NCBI GenBank assembly: GCA_977017575.1
Contig: CDRNVI010000053.1
Location: 186,001-250,000 of the forward strand
Reading direction: 5' to 3'
DNA length: 64,000 bases
DNA from: Paramoeba atlantica
Lineage: Eukaryota > Discosea
In this document: one piece after another, positions 9,759 to 21,425 of the stretch
How the letters are laid out: each line of letters starts with the position of its first letter
Position numbering within the stretch: position 1 is the first letter of the stretch
The notes under the pieces: generated by a model
The model's database searches: none
What the model was told of the DNA's origin: nothing
The model's input: the letters and a program-made list of their open reading frames with translations, nothing else
Translations under genes and position numbers: made by a program

Positions 9759-12224
9759 CCGTTACCACCCCCTTAGATATCCTAGTACGTTACTTATCTT
9801 CTTTTGTGATGAAATCTCCGGGTCACGAGAGGATAAGTAGCGTACTAGTTTACAGAGAAAAGTTTCGGATTTTTTCATTTCATTCAGTGGTAATTTTTTT
9901 CCAACTTCAGAGTTGCGCACATTTATTTCAGAATAGAAATACATACATGTATTTGCGCATGTACCAAAGAACTTCTGTTCACCATACAATACAGATGCTT
10001 CTATACTATTTCTACACTGCATACTAAAACTCTATTACTACCAAATGCGTCAACCATTGCCATCACTCATTTTTAGCGCGAATCAGGTTAGGGGTGCTCT
10101 AATGCCTCGAGACCCTGTCGTTGTTGTCACTGCTCCAGAGAACATTACCAACATCCTTCCGACAGCTCAGCTTCTCACGGAGCAGCATGTGGAAAGCGAG
10201 CGTGAGCGCAAGTCTCGAGTAGAGCTTACGATACAGCAGAAATGCAACATCTGCGCTTCTCTGGATGCAGGAAAAACAGAACGACTGTTTGCTCAAGAGT
10301 ATCACCTTGATCGAAGCACCGTCAGAAAACTATATAAAAAAAGCAAAAGTGGGACCGTTTGGTGCGCCTTGGCTGCGGTTCTATGGGCCAGTGTCACCCT
10401 CCGCGCCAGAATGCCGCACTATATGAGGCCGGAGCCAACATGCTGCAAACTCTGCGGGAAGCTTTCACTGGAGTTACGAAGACAATGATGTTTTCGTTTT
10501 TCTTTGGTAACTCAGCTCACTTTCGGGGCTTGTCTGAGTATGGCAAAGACAAGTTTTGGCTACGCTTTTGTCATTTTGCAAATGTGTGCCGACGCCGGGT
10601 GAACGGTTGTACACAACTTGTTCCTACCGACGCCGAAGAGTCATTCAGTAAATTTCTTGATATGATCGCTCTCATGAATGCCGACCGCGGTGGGTACACT
10701 ACCATTGTGACTGGTGACGAGACTTCGGTGTGTTGGGAGCCCGTAAGTGAGATAACCTATGAAATCCGTGGTACAGAGAGAGTAAAGGTTAAGACATGTG
10801 GAAAAGAAAAGGCCATGGTAACGGCTTGGTTTTGGGCAACGTCTGTGCTTGTTCCCGGTTCCTCCCCAGAACAACGTACTTGGGAACATCGTTTGTTTCC
10901 ACCACACCTGTTGTGGAGCGCTCAATCTTGTGAAGGTCGAGTTGCACGGGAAACGAAGGCAGCATTAGATCTGTATGGTTGCACTTCAACCGTTACAGGA
11001 TCATGCTGGATGACAGGAGATTCCTTTTTTCAATGGATGATAAAGGAATTTTTTAACACCAGTAAATATCCACCCAGCAAGACTTTATTGATTCTAGACT
11101 TGTACGCAAGTCACCGAACCGAGGTAGCCCTGTCCCTTCTTCGTCGCCAGGAAATCGACGTTTGTTTCGTCCCTGCAGGCTGCACAGCGCTGGTTCAGCT
11201 CATGGACTTGGCTGTCAATCGGCCGTTCAAGCAAAAGTACAAGGAGCTGTTCGCTCATTGGCGTGCAGCGACCAGAACACAAAAACGGCCACCCACTCGC
11301 CGGCTAATCACTCAGTTCGTTGCCGGAGCCCTAGCTTCCGTCGAGACTTCAGCTTACGAGAAGTCCTTTTGCAAAATTTATGTTCCTGCCTTACAGCGCG
11401 ATTTGCAGACCGTCCCGATTTCAGCGGTTGAAGATTTACGTGCCAACACCTTAGTTGTGACAGCCACGACTCAAGATACCGATGAAGAGACCGGTTTTAT
11501 TTCTCTTTTGGCGCAAACTTTAACTTTAGAGGATGAAGCGCGTCCCGAAGACGAGGAGTAAGGTCCTAGGCTATGTCCTAGGCTAATTTTGATTATTAAA
11601 GTATACTACTGAAAATCATCTTCTTGTATGTGCGCGGCATACATTTTAACAATTCTTGTATCATTATTTTCAAGGTGCGTTCAAGGCTATAGGTCAGGGG
11701 CATTGCCTATTTTCTTTTTTGACAATGTTGGGGTTTAGCGCTCCCCACCTTCCCGAGCTACGTCCACAGCAACGTTTTTCATATTATATTTTTACTCGTC
11801 GTATCTAAGTTTTTCTGTGGTTTTCCTTAGTGTCTTGTAAATCCTCTATAGGTATTCCAATTTCCGCGCGCTTCTTCCTTCAAGTGGCACAGTGTATGTT
11901 TGAAAGCAAAATACTTACGTACCTTTTTTCGTATACAACACATTATTTACATAGCATATCTCCTTTATCACAGCCATCACATAATTTTTAACTTTGATTT
12001 TGATGCCTCACTTGGACAGCGTGCAACTCCGACGAAAAGAACACATCGGCGAATACTTTCGACGCGGTTGTATCATGCAAAAACACCTTTTGGCACAAAG
12101 GTCACTCGAACTTCTTCTAGTACGCTACTTATCCTAGTATGCTACTTATCCTAGTACGTTACTTATCCTCAAACCGTCCATTTCGGAGACAGAATGCGGG
12201 ATATCTAAGAGGGGGGGGTAACGG
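9759..12224. mobile_element. pogo-like DNA transposon, 2.47 kb
   Basis: Ends are TA + CCGTTACCACCCCCTTAGAT and its inverse, ...TAACGG + TA. Just inside, the word CTAGTACGTTACTTATC recurs: once direct and once inverted at the left (9781-9848) and three times at the right (12118-12172). The interior encodes a CENP-B/pogo-type transposase on the plus strand. Both ends plus a near-complete gene make this the best preserved transposon here after the IS30-like element. Confidence 0.85.
10045..11561 (+). pseudogene. pogo/DDE_1-type transposase, frameshifted
   Basis: The first frame (10045-10488) has a helix-turn-helix region, VELTIQQKCNICASLDAG...FAQEYHLDRSTVRKLYKKS, as in CENP-B/pogo N termini. 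A second frame (from 10359) carries the catalytic part: VTGDET (first D), LLILDLYASHRTE (second D) and CTALVQLMDLAVNRPFKQKY (third D). The spacing from second to third D is 35 residues (DD35D). The two frames meet near 10350-10370, so at least one frameshift exists; the stretch at about 10850-10920 may be a second. The protein would cut and paste the flanking element in the nucleus. Confidence 0.8.
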
Positions 12225-12226
12225 TA

Positions 12227-12480
12227 TTAAGGTGAGGTGCATAATAGAGCATACATCTCCTTAGTACGATAGTACCGTACTTACATACATCTCCGTAGTA
12301 CGGTGCTTTGTACTAAATGAAGTACGGACCCCCGATTTCGCACTACTAAGTACTTAGTACCATACTATCCGTACTAATTATGGTGTTACTTATGGAAACC
12401 TGATCTTGTATTCGCTCGAGATAGTATCCTGTGCGTAAAAAGTATTGTGGTGTCGCTGGGGTATGTATTTCGTTTTCAGG
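12227..12480. other. gene-free, AGTAC-rich palindromic stretch
   Basis: The sequence repeats AGTAC, GTACT, CGTACT and TAGTACG in both orientations (for example TACTAAGTACTTAGTA). A similar short block lies near 62720-62760 (CCGTACTTAGTACGGG). No ORF or RNA gene seen. Confidence 0.5.
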
Positions 12481-12597
12481 CTGATAGATACGGAAAATGC
12501 AACTACGTTGGATTGCTCCGCCCACATGGATGTTTCTTGCCACATGGATTGCTCTGGACTATGTTGTATTGTACAATGTATGTAATATGTATGTACA

Positions 12598-15500
12598 TAT
12601 TGAGCGTGTTGTTATAACTGCACAGGAGTTTCCTGTTCAGGGTACAACACGCCATTATCTCGGCGTAGTAAACACGCCTTTGCTTGCCTGGCACAGTGAT
12701 CGCCGGAAAATTATATTTTTTTTTTTCGGTTCATTTCACTGCCCAAGTTGCTTCCCACTTAAGGGGCTGGCCCCCACAACTGAGTGATCTCCCCGGCGGC
12801 ATAGTATTACCTACATGTGTCAAGGAGGCTAAGAAGTGAGGCCAAGGAACTCTGTCTGCCTTAAGTTTCGCGCATTATGATTGTTGAATATGGATTGATC
12901 ATTAGTTTGGGTCTAGATGGGACAATGCTACCTGGAATGCAGATTCCAGAATATCATGTTTAATACTGAAACCAAACTCTGCGCAGGTCAAGCCGTCCGC
13001 CGGATTCTCCTTAGATCTAATGTGGAAGACCCTGTACGACATTTTTCCTTTCTTCTGTCTTTCGATATCCATCAACTCTAAGCAGATAGAGCGTCGAATT
13101 GATGTGTTTCTCTGCAACGACCGCACCGCATCCAGATTATCGCACCCCAGAATGACATGGGGGGCGAACTCCCATCCTTTCAACGAAGCGCGCTTTGCTG
13201 CCGCGAACTCAGCGTCGTATATGTTCTCCAAATATTGCGCAGTATACCATTGAACCAAAAGCTTGCTATTGGGATCAAAGATCGCAAATCCCATGTGCGT
13301 TAACGAGGCATCTGAAAATCCCACTACGAATCGCTTAATAGGAACAGGTGGAAGTTTGTGACACGTGTCGTTAAGCAACATTCTCCCCCAGTGCCATCTC
13401 AGCAGCCCTAGTTGGTGTTTTGTGAGTGAGTATACCGCATCTTCTGCTAGAAAAGACAGTGCCCGGGACATCATGCGAACGTCGCACACACCTGCGTAAG
13501 AAGACTGAGCCACCATTGTATCCCACATGAGAACACCTATTATTTTCATGATGTTGCGCACGGAATCGCGTGTTTTCAGTTGTATCGTACTCCACCGGGA
13601 CATGTTCGATGATGTATGCATCCAGCAGAGATTGCCATTCTTCAGGGAGAAGTCAATTCCCAAAAATGTTGCTGTATTTGACACGGAAACATACTTCCAC
13701 TCAATATTACAACCTTTAGGCGGATGCTTGCTGGCTTTTCGTAAATTTGATGTCAACTGATCAAGAATGTTTTTATGATGAGCCACTGCGAACACATTAT
13801 CAATCCACAAGAAAATTGCAACTTTTTGATTTGTCTTAATATTTATTAGAAACATGAAAGCCGGTGGACTTTCAGTAGTGTCTCGTACCTGATGTACTTC
13901 GTATCCTATAGGACATGCTCTATATCATCCTATATGATATAGGATGATCATATAGGTCACCTATATGATCCGGTAACCTTGCAAAGTAGACCTTGAACAA
14001 CCCATTGCTGAGCGATTCCAAAGAAAGCAACCAAAGGATTCTTTGGAAACTTTACTATACCCCTTTTCTCTACAGAAACCCTTTAGAACTTCAATTCTAT
14101 TTTCATACAGCTTTCGCGTACTTGGCGCAATAGATTGCAAGCAATTCTTGAAGCAATAGATTGCAGGCGAGACGCTCGACGAAACTTTCTGTGCGAGGGA
14201 GGCTTCCTTGACTTTGGTATTCTTGCATAGGTAGCAAAACTAGATTCTCACAGAAGGAGGTTCTGGATATGTACAAATAATTAATAAGAATACAATATAT
14301 TTGTAGTAGGGATATTTTATCTTTGTTTCTCTGGATTTCTAATATGTAGTATGTATGTGCGTACTACCTCTGTTTCCATTATTGGGGCTGTAAATAATGG
14401 CTAATCTGAAGAATCTTTGTTTAATGATGTGTCTACTCTAATAATGAGGTGTATGCAGAGTCTTCACCACGTCGTATTATCTCTTGTGATAATTGCAATA
14501 CAGAACCAAATATTATCCAAAAACGATTCAAGGTCTTTCTTTTTCTTCTCTTCTCTGGAATACGCTTACTGATTTCCCTTAAATCAATCCATGTGTCATG
14601 GCACACATAGCTATAAATTTATTAATAAGTATATTGGGCGGCAGTACGTTGTACATCACTTTCAAATTGAGAAAAATGGGTTTATTATCAAAGGGTTTAT
14701 AAGTAAAGAAATAACGTCGAATATCTAGCAATCACGCGAATAACTACTCCCCATCATACGTTGAAATCATGTATTTTTAAAACTTTGGAATCAAAACTTG
14801 GAGTAATAATATATTGTACTTCGATTATTATAAGTTTTGTATCACTTTAAGTGCGTGCATTCTTCGTAAAGCGAAACATCAATGAGTACTGGTGCATTAC
14901 TTGATTTATTTACTCATTGCTTAGCTATTGTTCCCATCCCCTACAGAGGGGATTGGGTCCACTTTCTTTGGCTGACCTCCTTGTTGGGCGAAAGGAACCT
15001 TTGAAACCTTTTGATAACCCCTCTTCCGAGAATGAAAACCTATACCTCTCCCGAAGAATTTTTGGTGCGGTGGGTAATTTGAGCGGCGGATGTGGTCGTT
15101 GTCCCGATTCGCACTAAAGGCGCATTCCGGGACACAGACAGGATCAAGGTTGGGGAGGAGACCAACGTTCGTGCGACAGGCTTCCAAAACTCTTGGCACA
15201 TTCTGCACCTCTGCTTTTGCGTTAAACGCCAAGAAGTGTGCCGAGAGTTCTAGCACAAAATGGTTTAGCGAAATTGCCATTGCATCGTTCTCGCGACAAT
15301 CATTCGAGGACACACCCTTTCCAGCTTCAGCAAAAAGGTTTCGGCAGAAAAGCGAAAATTTTGTTTGAAGAAACGACGCTGCAAAACGACGAAACTCTTC
15401 GTCCTCCAGGGCATCCCAGAGCTTCCCCCCCAAATGAGGACGGCTTTCGATCCCTGCCCATTCCGTTAGCTGCCCTCCCTCCTTCTCTCCGTCGCGGGCT

Positions 15501-16100
15501 TTTTGAATTTTCATTTCCTTTGGAGGATTGAGTAACAATTATGCCAACTTTGAACGTTGACTTAAGTCTACGATCAGAGTTTCAAAGGCCTGGACATTTT
15601 GAGTACGACGAAACCCTAGGATTTTACTTGACAATTGAGCTCGGACTTCTAGCGATTCGCCCTTGTAGGCACTGTCGACGAACTCCATAACAGCCATCGC
15701 ACATTCATCTTCGCTTATTTCTGCCATATACTTGGCTATGCTCGCCAAGCTGACATTCCGATTAAAGCGGAGTTGAATTTTTATGTCCGTTTTCGTTGAG
15801 ACTGGGTCATGCTCACTCGGTGCAACCTCAACTTCGTCTCGGTTCATGGTCAAAACGTTTCTTCGAGGCATAATAAGATATAAATTTTCCTTTTCTTTCG
15901 GCAAGTATGATCATCGAACCTGAACAGTAGGGCCTGTCAAACTATTGCCCAAACCACAGGTAAAAAAAATATATAATTTTCCGGCGATCACTGTGCCAGG
16001 CAAGCAAAGGCGTGTTTACTACGCCGAGATGGCCGCAATGGCGTGTTGTACCCTGAACAGGAAACTCCTGTGCAGGTATAACAACACGCTCATTATCACA
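12598..16100 (-). mobile_element. DIRS-like retroelement fossil between inverted terminal repeats
   Basis: Two inverted repeats of about 125 bases (12598-12722 and 15972-16100) enclose a minus-strand element. Parts visible: a reverse transcriptase end plus RNase H segment at 12902-13855 (WIDN motif; VVGFSDAS; HIRSKENPADGL) and a gag-like or ORF1-like region at 14921-15904. No tyrosine recombinase was recognised. Inverted rather than direct terminal repeats plus RT-RNase H point to the DIRS/YR group, kin of LTR elements. It is broken, with several lesions and long non-coding stretches (13860-14900), and looks old. Confidence 0.6.
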
Positions 16101-16198
16101 GCTCCATAAGCACCTAGATACAGGACCCAGCCCGAGCTGCTAGGCAAGCTTAGCACAGCATCACCCCCTTTTCCCCCCTTTGCAATCTAAATTTAGTA

Positions 16199-16603
16199 TC
16201 CTCGGGACATGGAATCCCCAGGACCCCGAAAATAAACAACACATTTCGGAACACATGACCGAGGGGAGGGAGTCACGAATGACCTCGGAGGAAGATGACA
16301 ACTCCCAGAACGTGCACCCTCGGGACATGGAGTTTACAAGAAGACCTCGAATACCATACCTAAACTGATTCGGAACACATGCCCGAGGGGAGGGAGCCAC
16401 GAATGACCTCGGAGGGAGATGACAACCTCCGGAACGTGCACCCTCGGGACACGGAGTCTACAAGAAGACCTCGAATACCATACCTAAACTGATTCGGAAC
16501 ACATGCCCGAGGGGAGGGAGTCACGAATGACCTCGAAGGCAGATGACTACCTCCGGAACGTGCACCCTCGGGACACGGAGTCTACAAGAAGACCTCGAAT
16601 ACG
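16199..16603. repeat. 122-bp tandem satellite, about 3.3 units
   Basis: Units start CCTCGGGACA.GGAGT at 16199, 16319, 16441 and 16563 (partial) and contain GGAACACATGCCCGAGGGGA and GAATGACCTCGGAGG. The first unit is the most diverged. Open frames across it are taken as incidental. Confidence 0.85.
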
Positions 16604-16928
16604 AACATTCATAGGGGCTGTGAAGTAATGTCGTGCCAGGCTTCCCAAGCCATTTCGTGCGAGTCTCCCAAGCGCTTCTTTATTATAAAGATGTCGGAAA
16701 AAACATAAGAAAATACAGTAAGTAGATGAATAAATAGATAATATGAAGAAAGTCCAGAAATAAATACAAGACCTTTGTTTCCGTTTACCCACTATACAGG
16801 GCCGTTTATGTCAAAGTTGAACAATTCCACAGGTTGCACATGATGTCGAATTCAAATAAAATGTGCGGAAAGCGTTAGTTTAGAACACAAGCAGATAGGG
16901 AAAAATATTTTCTACGCACATGGGCCCC

Positions 16929-18781
16929 TGTACTCAAAAGATGCAACGGTCCAAAAAGGCAATCTCAGGCAAAATTAACCAAGTATTTTATCATTATTTT
17001 TCGATAAACTTTAGTTTTTAGTACTGAGTTTCTCCCCTTTCCCAGAAATCACTTATTTTAACATTAGTACACATACAGTATTTAGTAAGGAATCTTCTTT
17101 CCTTTATATAATATGCACAACTCGAGTCTTTTTTTGAAGGAGACATGCAGCTTCTTTATCGACTCCTTCGCTTCTACCGAGTCCAAATATGATTCACATA
17201 CGCGCTTAATTTCACCTGCAGAAATGGGGCATTTACGGTTCTTGAATTGCTTTGTTTGGTTCCACAAGTTCTCAATTGGATTAAGATCTGGGGAATCCGC
17301 CGGCCAGCGAAGCATTAACTCTCTAGTTGTACTCATGTACCGTGACAAGTTCATCGCCTTTCGATCTTTGCACCACTTTTTTGTAAGTATGGCCCGATGA
17401 GCGGGAGCACCGTCTTCCATAAGAATAATGTTTTCATGAGTGGCTGCGTAAGGCAAAAAATGGGACTCCAATATCGACTTGCGGTAATATAACGATCCGA
17501 GTTTTAATTCCTGAGGAAATTCTTCCCGCTTTTCCCCAGGTAGCAATTCACGCGAAGCTTCATCCTTGTAAAACTTGGTGAAATCGCACCAGTGGTAAAA
17601 AACGTGTCCGTCGCCCGCAATAGCACCCCAAATCATTACTTTCGTTGGATGATGCGTCCTTGACTTATACACAATGTCAGTCGGACTTTGCCAAGCACCT
17701 CTGGACATGTCCCCCGCTTCCATCCAGGATTCGTCAGAAAATATTAATCGCTTAAAAAATATGCCTTCGGTTGCCTCGTTCTCTTTTAACATTGATTGAC
17801 AAAAAGCGACTCTTGCGTCCATTTTTTTTGGGAGAGAGACAGATTTGATACTTTGGCCTTAAAAGAATAACCACCGTAGTAGAGCAAAGCACGTAATCGA
17901 AAACGTGGAATTATCAGTCGGCCGTTGCTCATTTCTACGAAGGCGCATCTCAGACTGTTAAGAGAACGGTGCGTTGGATGGGCTGCCATTACGCTCGACA
18001 GCATTCCTTTGGCCTGCTCAAAATCTTCCCAGTTTTCTAGCACCTGGCGCACGTGTCGAACTTTTTGAAGTCTTTCTCCAGCCTTAGAACTTTTTAGAAC
18101 ATAAGTGCAGGTCGAACGGGGCAAAGCAAACATGTAACAAAGGTCAGCGTGCCGGTAAACGCCGCTCCTGTGAAACAATTTTATAGCCATTACATCTGTT
18201 TCTGTTAACCGCGTTCTAGTTCTATATATATTCTATATATTTGAACTGCGGTTCGTCTGTTCATTGTTTTTCTTTTCATGGGTCGACCTCGCTTTCCCTG
18301 TTGCTTTTGTTCAAATGTCTGGGTGTGCTGCTGGCTGCACAACAATTGCAAAGATTTAATTATTTGAAATTTTTCAGTCTCCTCTTCCCTGTATCGTACT
18401 TCAGAAGTGCTCTTTCTTCCTTTACTATCTTCAGTTCGTTTTCTAACAGAGAGCAATCTCAGCCTCTTTGCAAGTGAACTCACTGTTTTTCATGCTTGCG
18501 TTTACCCTCTCACATATTTCATCATACCGCGTTTCTTGCTTGCAGTTACGATTCACAGCATTTCGTAACTGTCGTGTGCGCAAACGCAGTTTATGTTGTA
18601 AGCTTTCGATACGTCTTCGTAGATTACGTTCGACGTTCCTCTTGCTTCGCACCTCATCCGCCGTTACTTCTGTTTGACTTTTTTCCTCGTAAAAAAATAT
18701 TAGTGTCTGAACCGCGCTTGGCGACAAAGTCATCATATTTTTCCTTTCTAGAGGAGACTCGCGCCTATCTTTTGAGGTACA
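16929..18781 (-). mobile_element. Tc1-like DNA transposon, about 1.85 kb
   Basis: A minus-strand Tc1/mariner-type transposase lies between short inverted ends: TA + CTCAAAAGATGCAACG on the left and the inverse of TA + CCTCAAAAGATAGGCGCG on the right near 18781. The end match is short and imperfect, so the borders are tentative. Unlike neighbouring elements it lacks poly-C ends. Confidence 0.6.
17082..18745 (-). pseudogene. large Tc1-like transposase with coiled coil and AT-hook, frameshifted
   Basis: Reading leftward: a charged coiled-coil-like N terminus (18443-18745; MTLSPSAVQTLIFFYEEKSQ then Arg/Lys/Glu-rich), an AT-hook-like KRGRPMKRK (18205-18483), a helix-turn-helix region (17786-18190), then the catalytic domain (17082-17822) with FSDESW (first D), MEDGAPAH (second D) and RWPADSPDLNPIENLW (E). 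Second D to E is 46 residues, longer than the DD34E of typical Tc1. The catalytic frame shifts at a run of eight T at 17821-17828; other breaks lie near 18450 and 18200. Treating the N-terminal pieces as one gene is inference from order and strand. Confidence 0.65.
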
Positions 18782-19000
18782 TACAATATGGATATAAAAA
18801 GTATGTATATAAAAAATTGAACAAAACATATACTTGTAAGAACTGTTCAAAAAATGCTGAACGACCCTGTAGCTCAATACTTTATCCGTTTAATATTGCG
18901 TTTTGTTCTGCACTCTTCCCTCACACTTTCCCGTGTTTTTGCACGAGAACGCCGGGCTTGGGACCGGTATCTAGCGTGTTTCTGGAGCTTTGATAATGTA

Positions 19001-19115
19001 GTACTGTCACCCCCCCTTTATACTTCCGCCGGTTTCGGTACTTTTGGAAGTATAAAGGGGGGGGGTCTGACTTTTAGGAGTATAAAGGGGGGGGTCTGAT
19101 TTTTTGAAAAATCCG
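19001..19115. mobile_element. solo MITE end, poly-C type
   Basis: TA + CTGTCACCCCCCC, the word TTTATACTTCC, then the inverse word followed by poly-G twice (to about 19100). No matching right end was found downstream, so this is one end of a truncated element. Confidence 0.6.
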
Positions 19116-19119
19116 CGAA

Positions 19120-19947
19120 ACAAATATTTTTGAAAAAGGGGCAAAAAAAAATATGCGCCGCTTCCTATTATTCTAGCTAAAAATCAATCATCTAATCTCC
19201 AAACATGCAGGGCATAATGTTTGCTTCCGTGTTCCTCTTGCACACAATCAACATACGCTATATATTACGCTGTAGTGAATACGTGTCGAGACGATCTACG
19301 ATTAGAAGCTTCATGGGACAGTCTTTCAAACGATGTACATTCGCCTTTGCTGCAGCAGGCGCATGTCCGCGCTGGCTGTCATCCCGCCCAGTTCGCTAAG
19401 GAGGAGTTCGTCAATTTTTTCGCATCTCGACATGTTGGTCCTTGTGCAAACCCTTGTGCAAACCCTATCGCGCTTGCGACTACGATAGATTTACTTTTTT
19501 CTGGAAATATCCGACACCATTTTTCCGGATGGAGCGGATGGTTCGAGATCAGACGCCGTACTTCTCGCTGATTTGTGGAGCACTGCTATTCGAATGACAC
19601 ACATTCAACTTCTCCTACATTGTTGGGTTCTTTCCTCCCTGGGGTGAACCGACGGACACTGGTAATGTCGCAGGCTCCGCGCTTGAAACCATTATTTCGT
19701 TGGGAGGCCGAACGCGATGAAGAGGGGGATAAAGCTTAACCCACTGTGAGTATTGGGAAAATACTCCTTGGGGGAGTATACATGGGAAAAAATACGGCAA
19801 ATAATTTAAATGTATATCTAGCAATATCTCTACACACATCTCTAACGTTTAAAAAATGTAGAAAATTGTTATTTTTATAAAAACGTAGAAGTTTTTCTGT
19901 AACGGAGATTCCTGCTACGATCCCGTAGCCCTAGTCGGCCAAACGGG
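19120..19947. other. stretch without a supported gene
   Basis: Small overlapping open frames (best 19221-19571, 116 codons, plus strand) share no recognisable motif. A short exact duplication of CCCTTGTGCAAACC lies at 19440-19465. I see nothing else. Confidence 0.4.
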
Positions 19948-19950
19948 TTG

Positions 19951-20028
19951 TCTTATCTTATCTTATCTTATCTTATCTTATCTTATCTTATCTTATCTTA
20001 TCTTATCTTATCTTATCTTATCTTATCC
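19951..20028. repeat. (TTATC)n microsatellite, about 15 units
   Basis: Perfect pentanucleotide repeat. It stays open in the plus frame (SYLIL repeats), which is incidental. Confidence 0.95.
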
Positions 20029-20309
20029 AATTTGAACGCCTTAGAGAGTCTTTACACAATTCTACTGCGAAAACAAAAGGAAAATTGGCGAAAAGAAAGT
20101 CGAAAATTTTCTTTTTTTTGGGTACATTCTCACCCAACGTTACCCAAAAAAATACATTTAATATATATTTTAAAATATATTTAAAAAAAATATAAAAAGT
20201 CCTTTAAAGGAACTTTCATCCACTGAAAAAAACTTTTTTTACTATAAAAAAGTTTCCGCGAACCCTGTATATTTTCAATAATCAGAATCATCGCAATCTC
20301 AATATTCCC

Positions 20310-21032
20310 ATGCTACTGAGAACACTAATTTTCCGTGACCAGCTTAAGAATCTATCTGATTCTTCAAAGCGACTATTACATGCCCAGTACGGCGCAGCCA
20401 AATTTGAGAAACATCCTGAAGAAATCACTATACCCGGAAACTTTAGGTGGCATTCCCATCCATTTTATCATAAGCCACTTCCTCGAGGCACCTCCGGTGA
20501 ACCTATGGAATTCGTCCTCGCAATACTTTACTACAATCAGCCCGTGCAAATTAAAAATCTGTGGGATTTATGCCGCAGTATTCCACTTGTTCCTCTTGAT
20601 AGCCGTAGACACTTGCGTCAAGTGATACATCAAGCGAGGCTTGAAGGATGGATACATTTCGAAAAGACGGATAGAATTTGGATGGCATATCCTACACGTG
20701 AGAGATACAACGAGCTCAAGACAACAGTTTGTGAGTGGAGGGAAAAATGGTTAAAGCAGCAAGGTTCCAAAAACTATAATAAAAACATGCCATGCGGGGA
20801 TACATTATTGAGTTTCGCGAATCGCTTACCTGCTTCTGATACAGATGTGCATTACGATCGCATTGGGGAACAACTCAATCGTATCAAGCCCATGCTTAAC
20901 AAACATGAGCACACCAAGATTGCTTACCTGCCATATACAGATCCCAACGGAAAAGTGAATTTTATGTGGTGGTATGATTCAGCCTGTAATACAAATGTTC
21001 CGTCGGCCACGTTTCGTAACAATAGCAATTAA
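20310..21032 (+). CDS. hypothetical protein, 240 aa
   Basis: A clean frame with balanced codon use in a region free of repeats. It contains SHPFYHKPLPRGTSGEPMEF, then VQIKNLWDLCRSIPLVPLDS followed by RRHLRQVIHQARLEGWIHFE and YPTRERYNELKT, which looks like a conserved globular helix-rich domain, possibly winged-helix. The flavour (basic, a Trp/Tyr/His-rich start) suggests a mitochondrial protein such as a lineage-specific ribosomal subunit, but I cannot name it. The start follows TTTTCAATAATCAG, a possible acceptor site. It shares strand and surroundings with the gene at 21426. Confidence 0.6.
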   Translation: MLLRTLIFRDQLKNLSDSSKRLLHAQYGAAKFEKHPEEITIPGNFRWHSHPFYHKPLPRGTSGEPMEFVLAILYYNQPVQIKNLWDLCRSIPLVPLDSRRHLRQVIHQARLEGWIHFEKTDRIWMAYPTRERYNELKTTVCEWREKWLKQQGSKNYNKNMPCGDTLLSFANRLPASDTDVHYDRIGEQLNRIKPMLNKHEHTKIAYLPYTDPNGKVNFMWWYDSACNTNVPSATFRNNSN

Positions 21033-21425
21033 GGCTTTTTGCAAGCTTCTAAACCCAATAAATTATCATAAATAAATCTCATTGAGTTTTTTGAAGGAAT
21101 TTTTGAAACTCCACTGCCAACATTCCCCCGCACGCTAACGCTTAGTCTTATGATTTCCGCAATGTAAGAAAACTACTAGCTCAGAAAATTTCGGAGAAAC
21201 AACAATATGAATTGTATCTTCTCCAACACAACCAATGTTCTCGCATACTTTCTTGGAAAAAAAAATTGTTTGACAAACTTTACTACAGAGATAAAATTTA
21301 CAAGTGATAAAAGATGGGACGAAAACTATTCTTGATGGCGATAACGTTATCCTGAGTTTCGAAACAGCCAGTACAGCAGCATAAATTCATTTCTTAAGAA
21401 AAATTAACTTTCATTATATGATTAC

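Noticed and set aside
19948-20184. 78-codon ORF beginning with SYLIL repeats
   Set aside because: It is the (TTATC)n microsatellite read in one frame.
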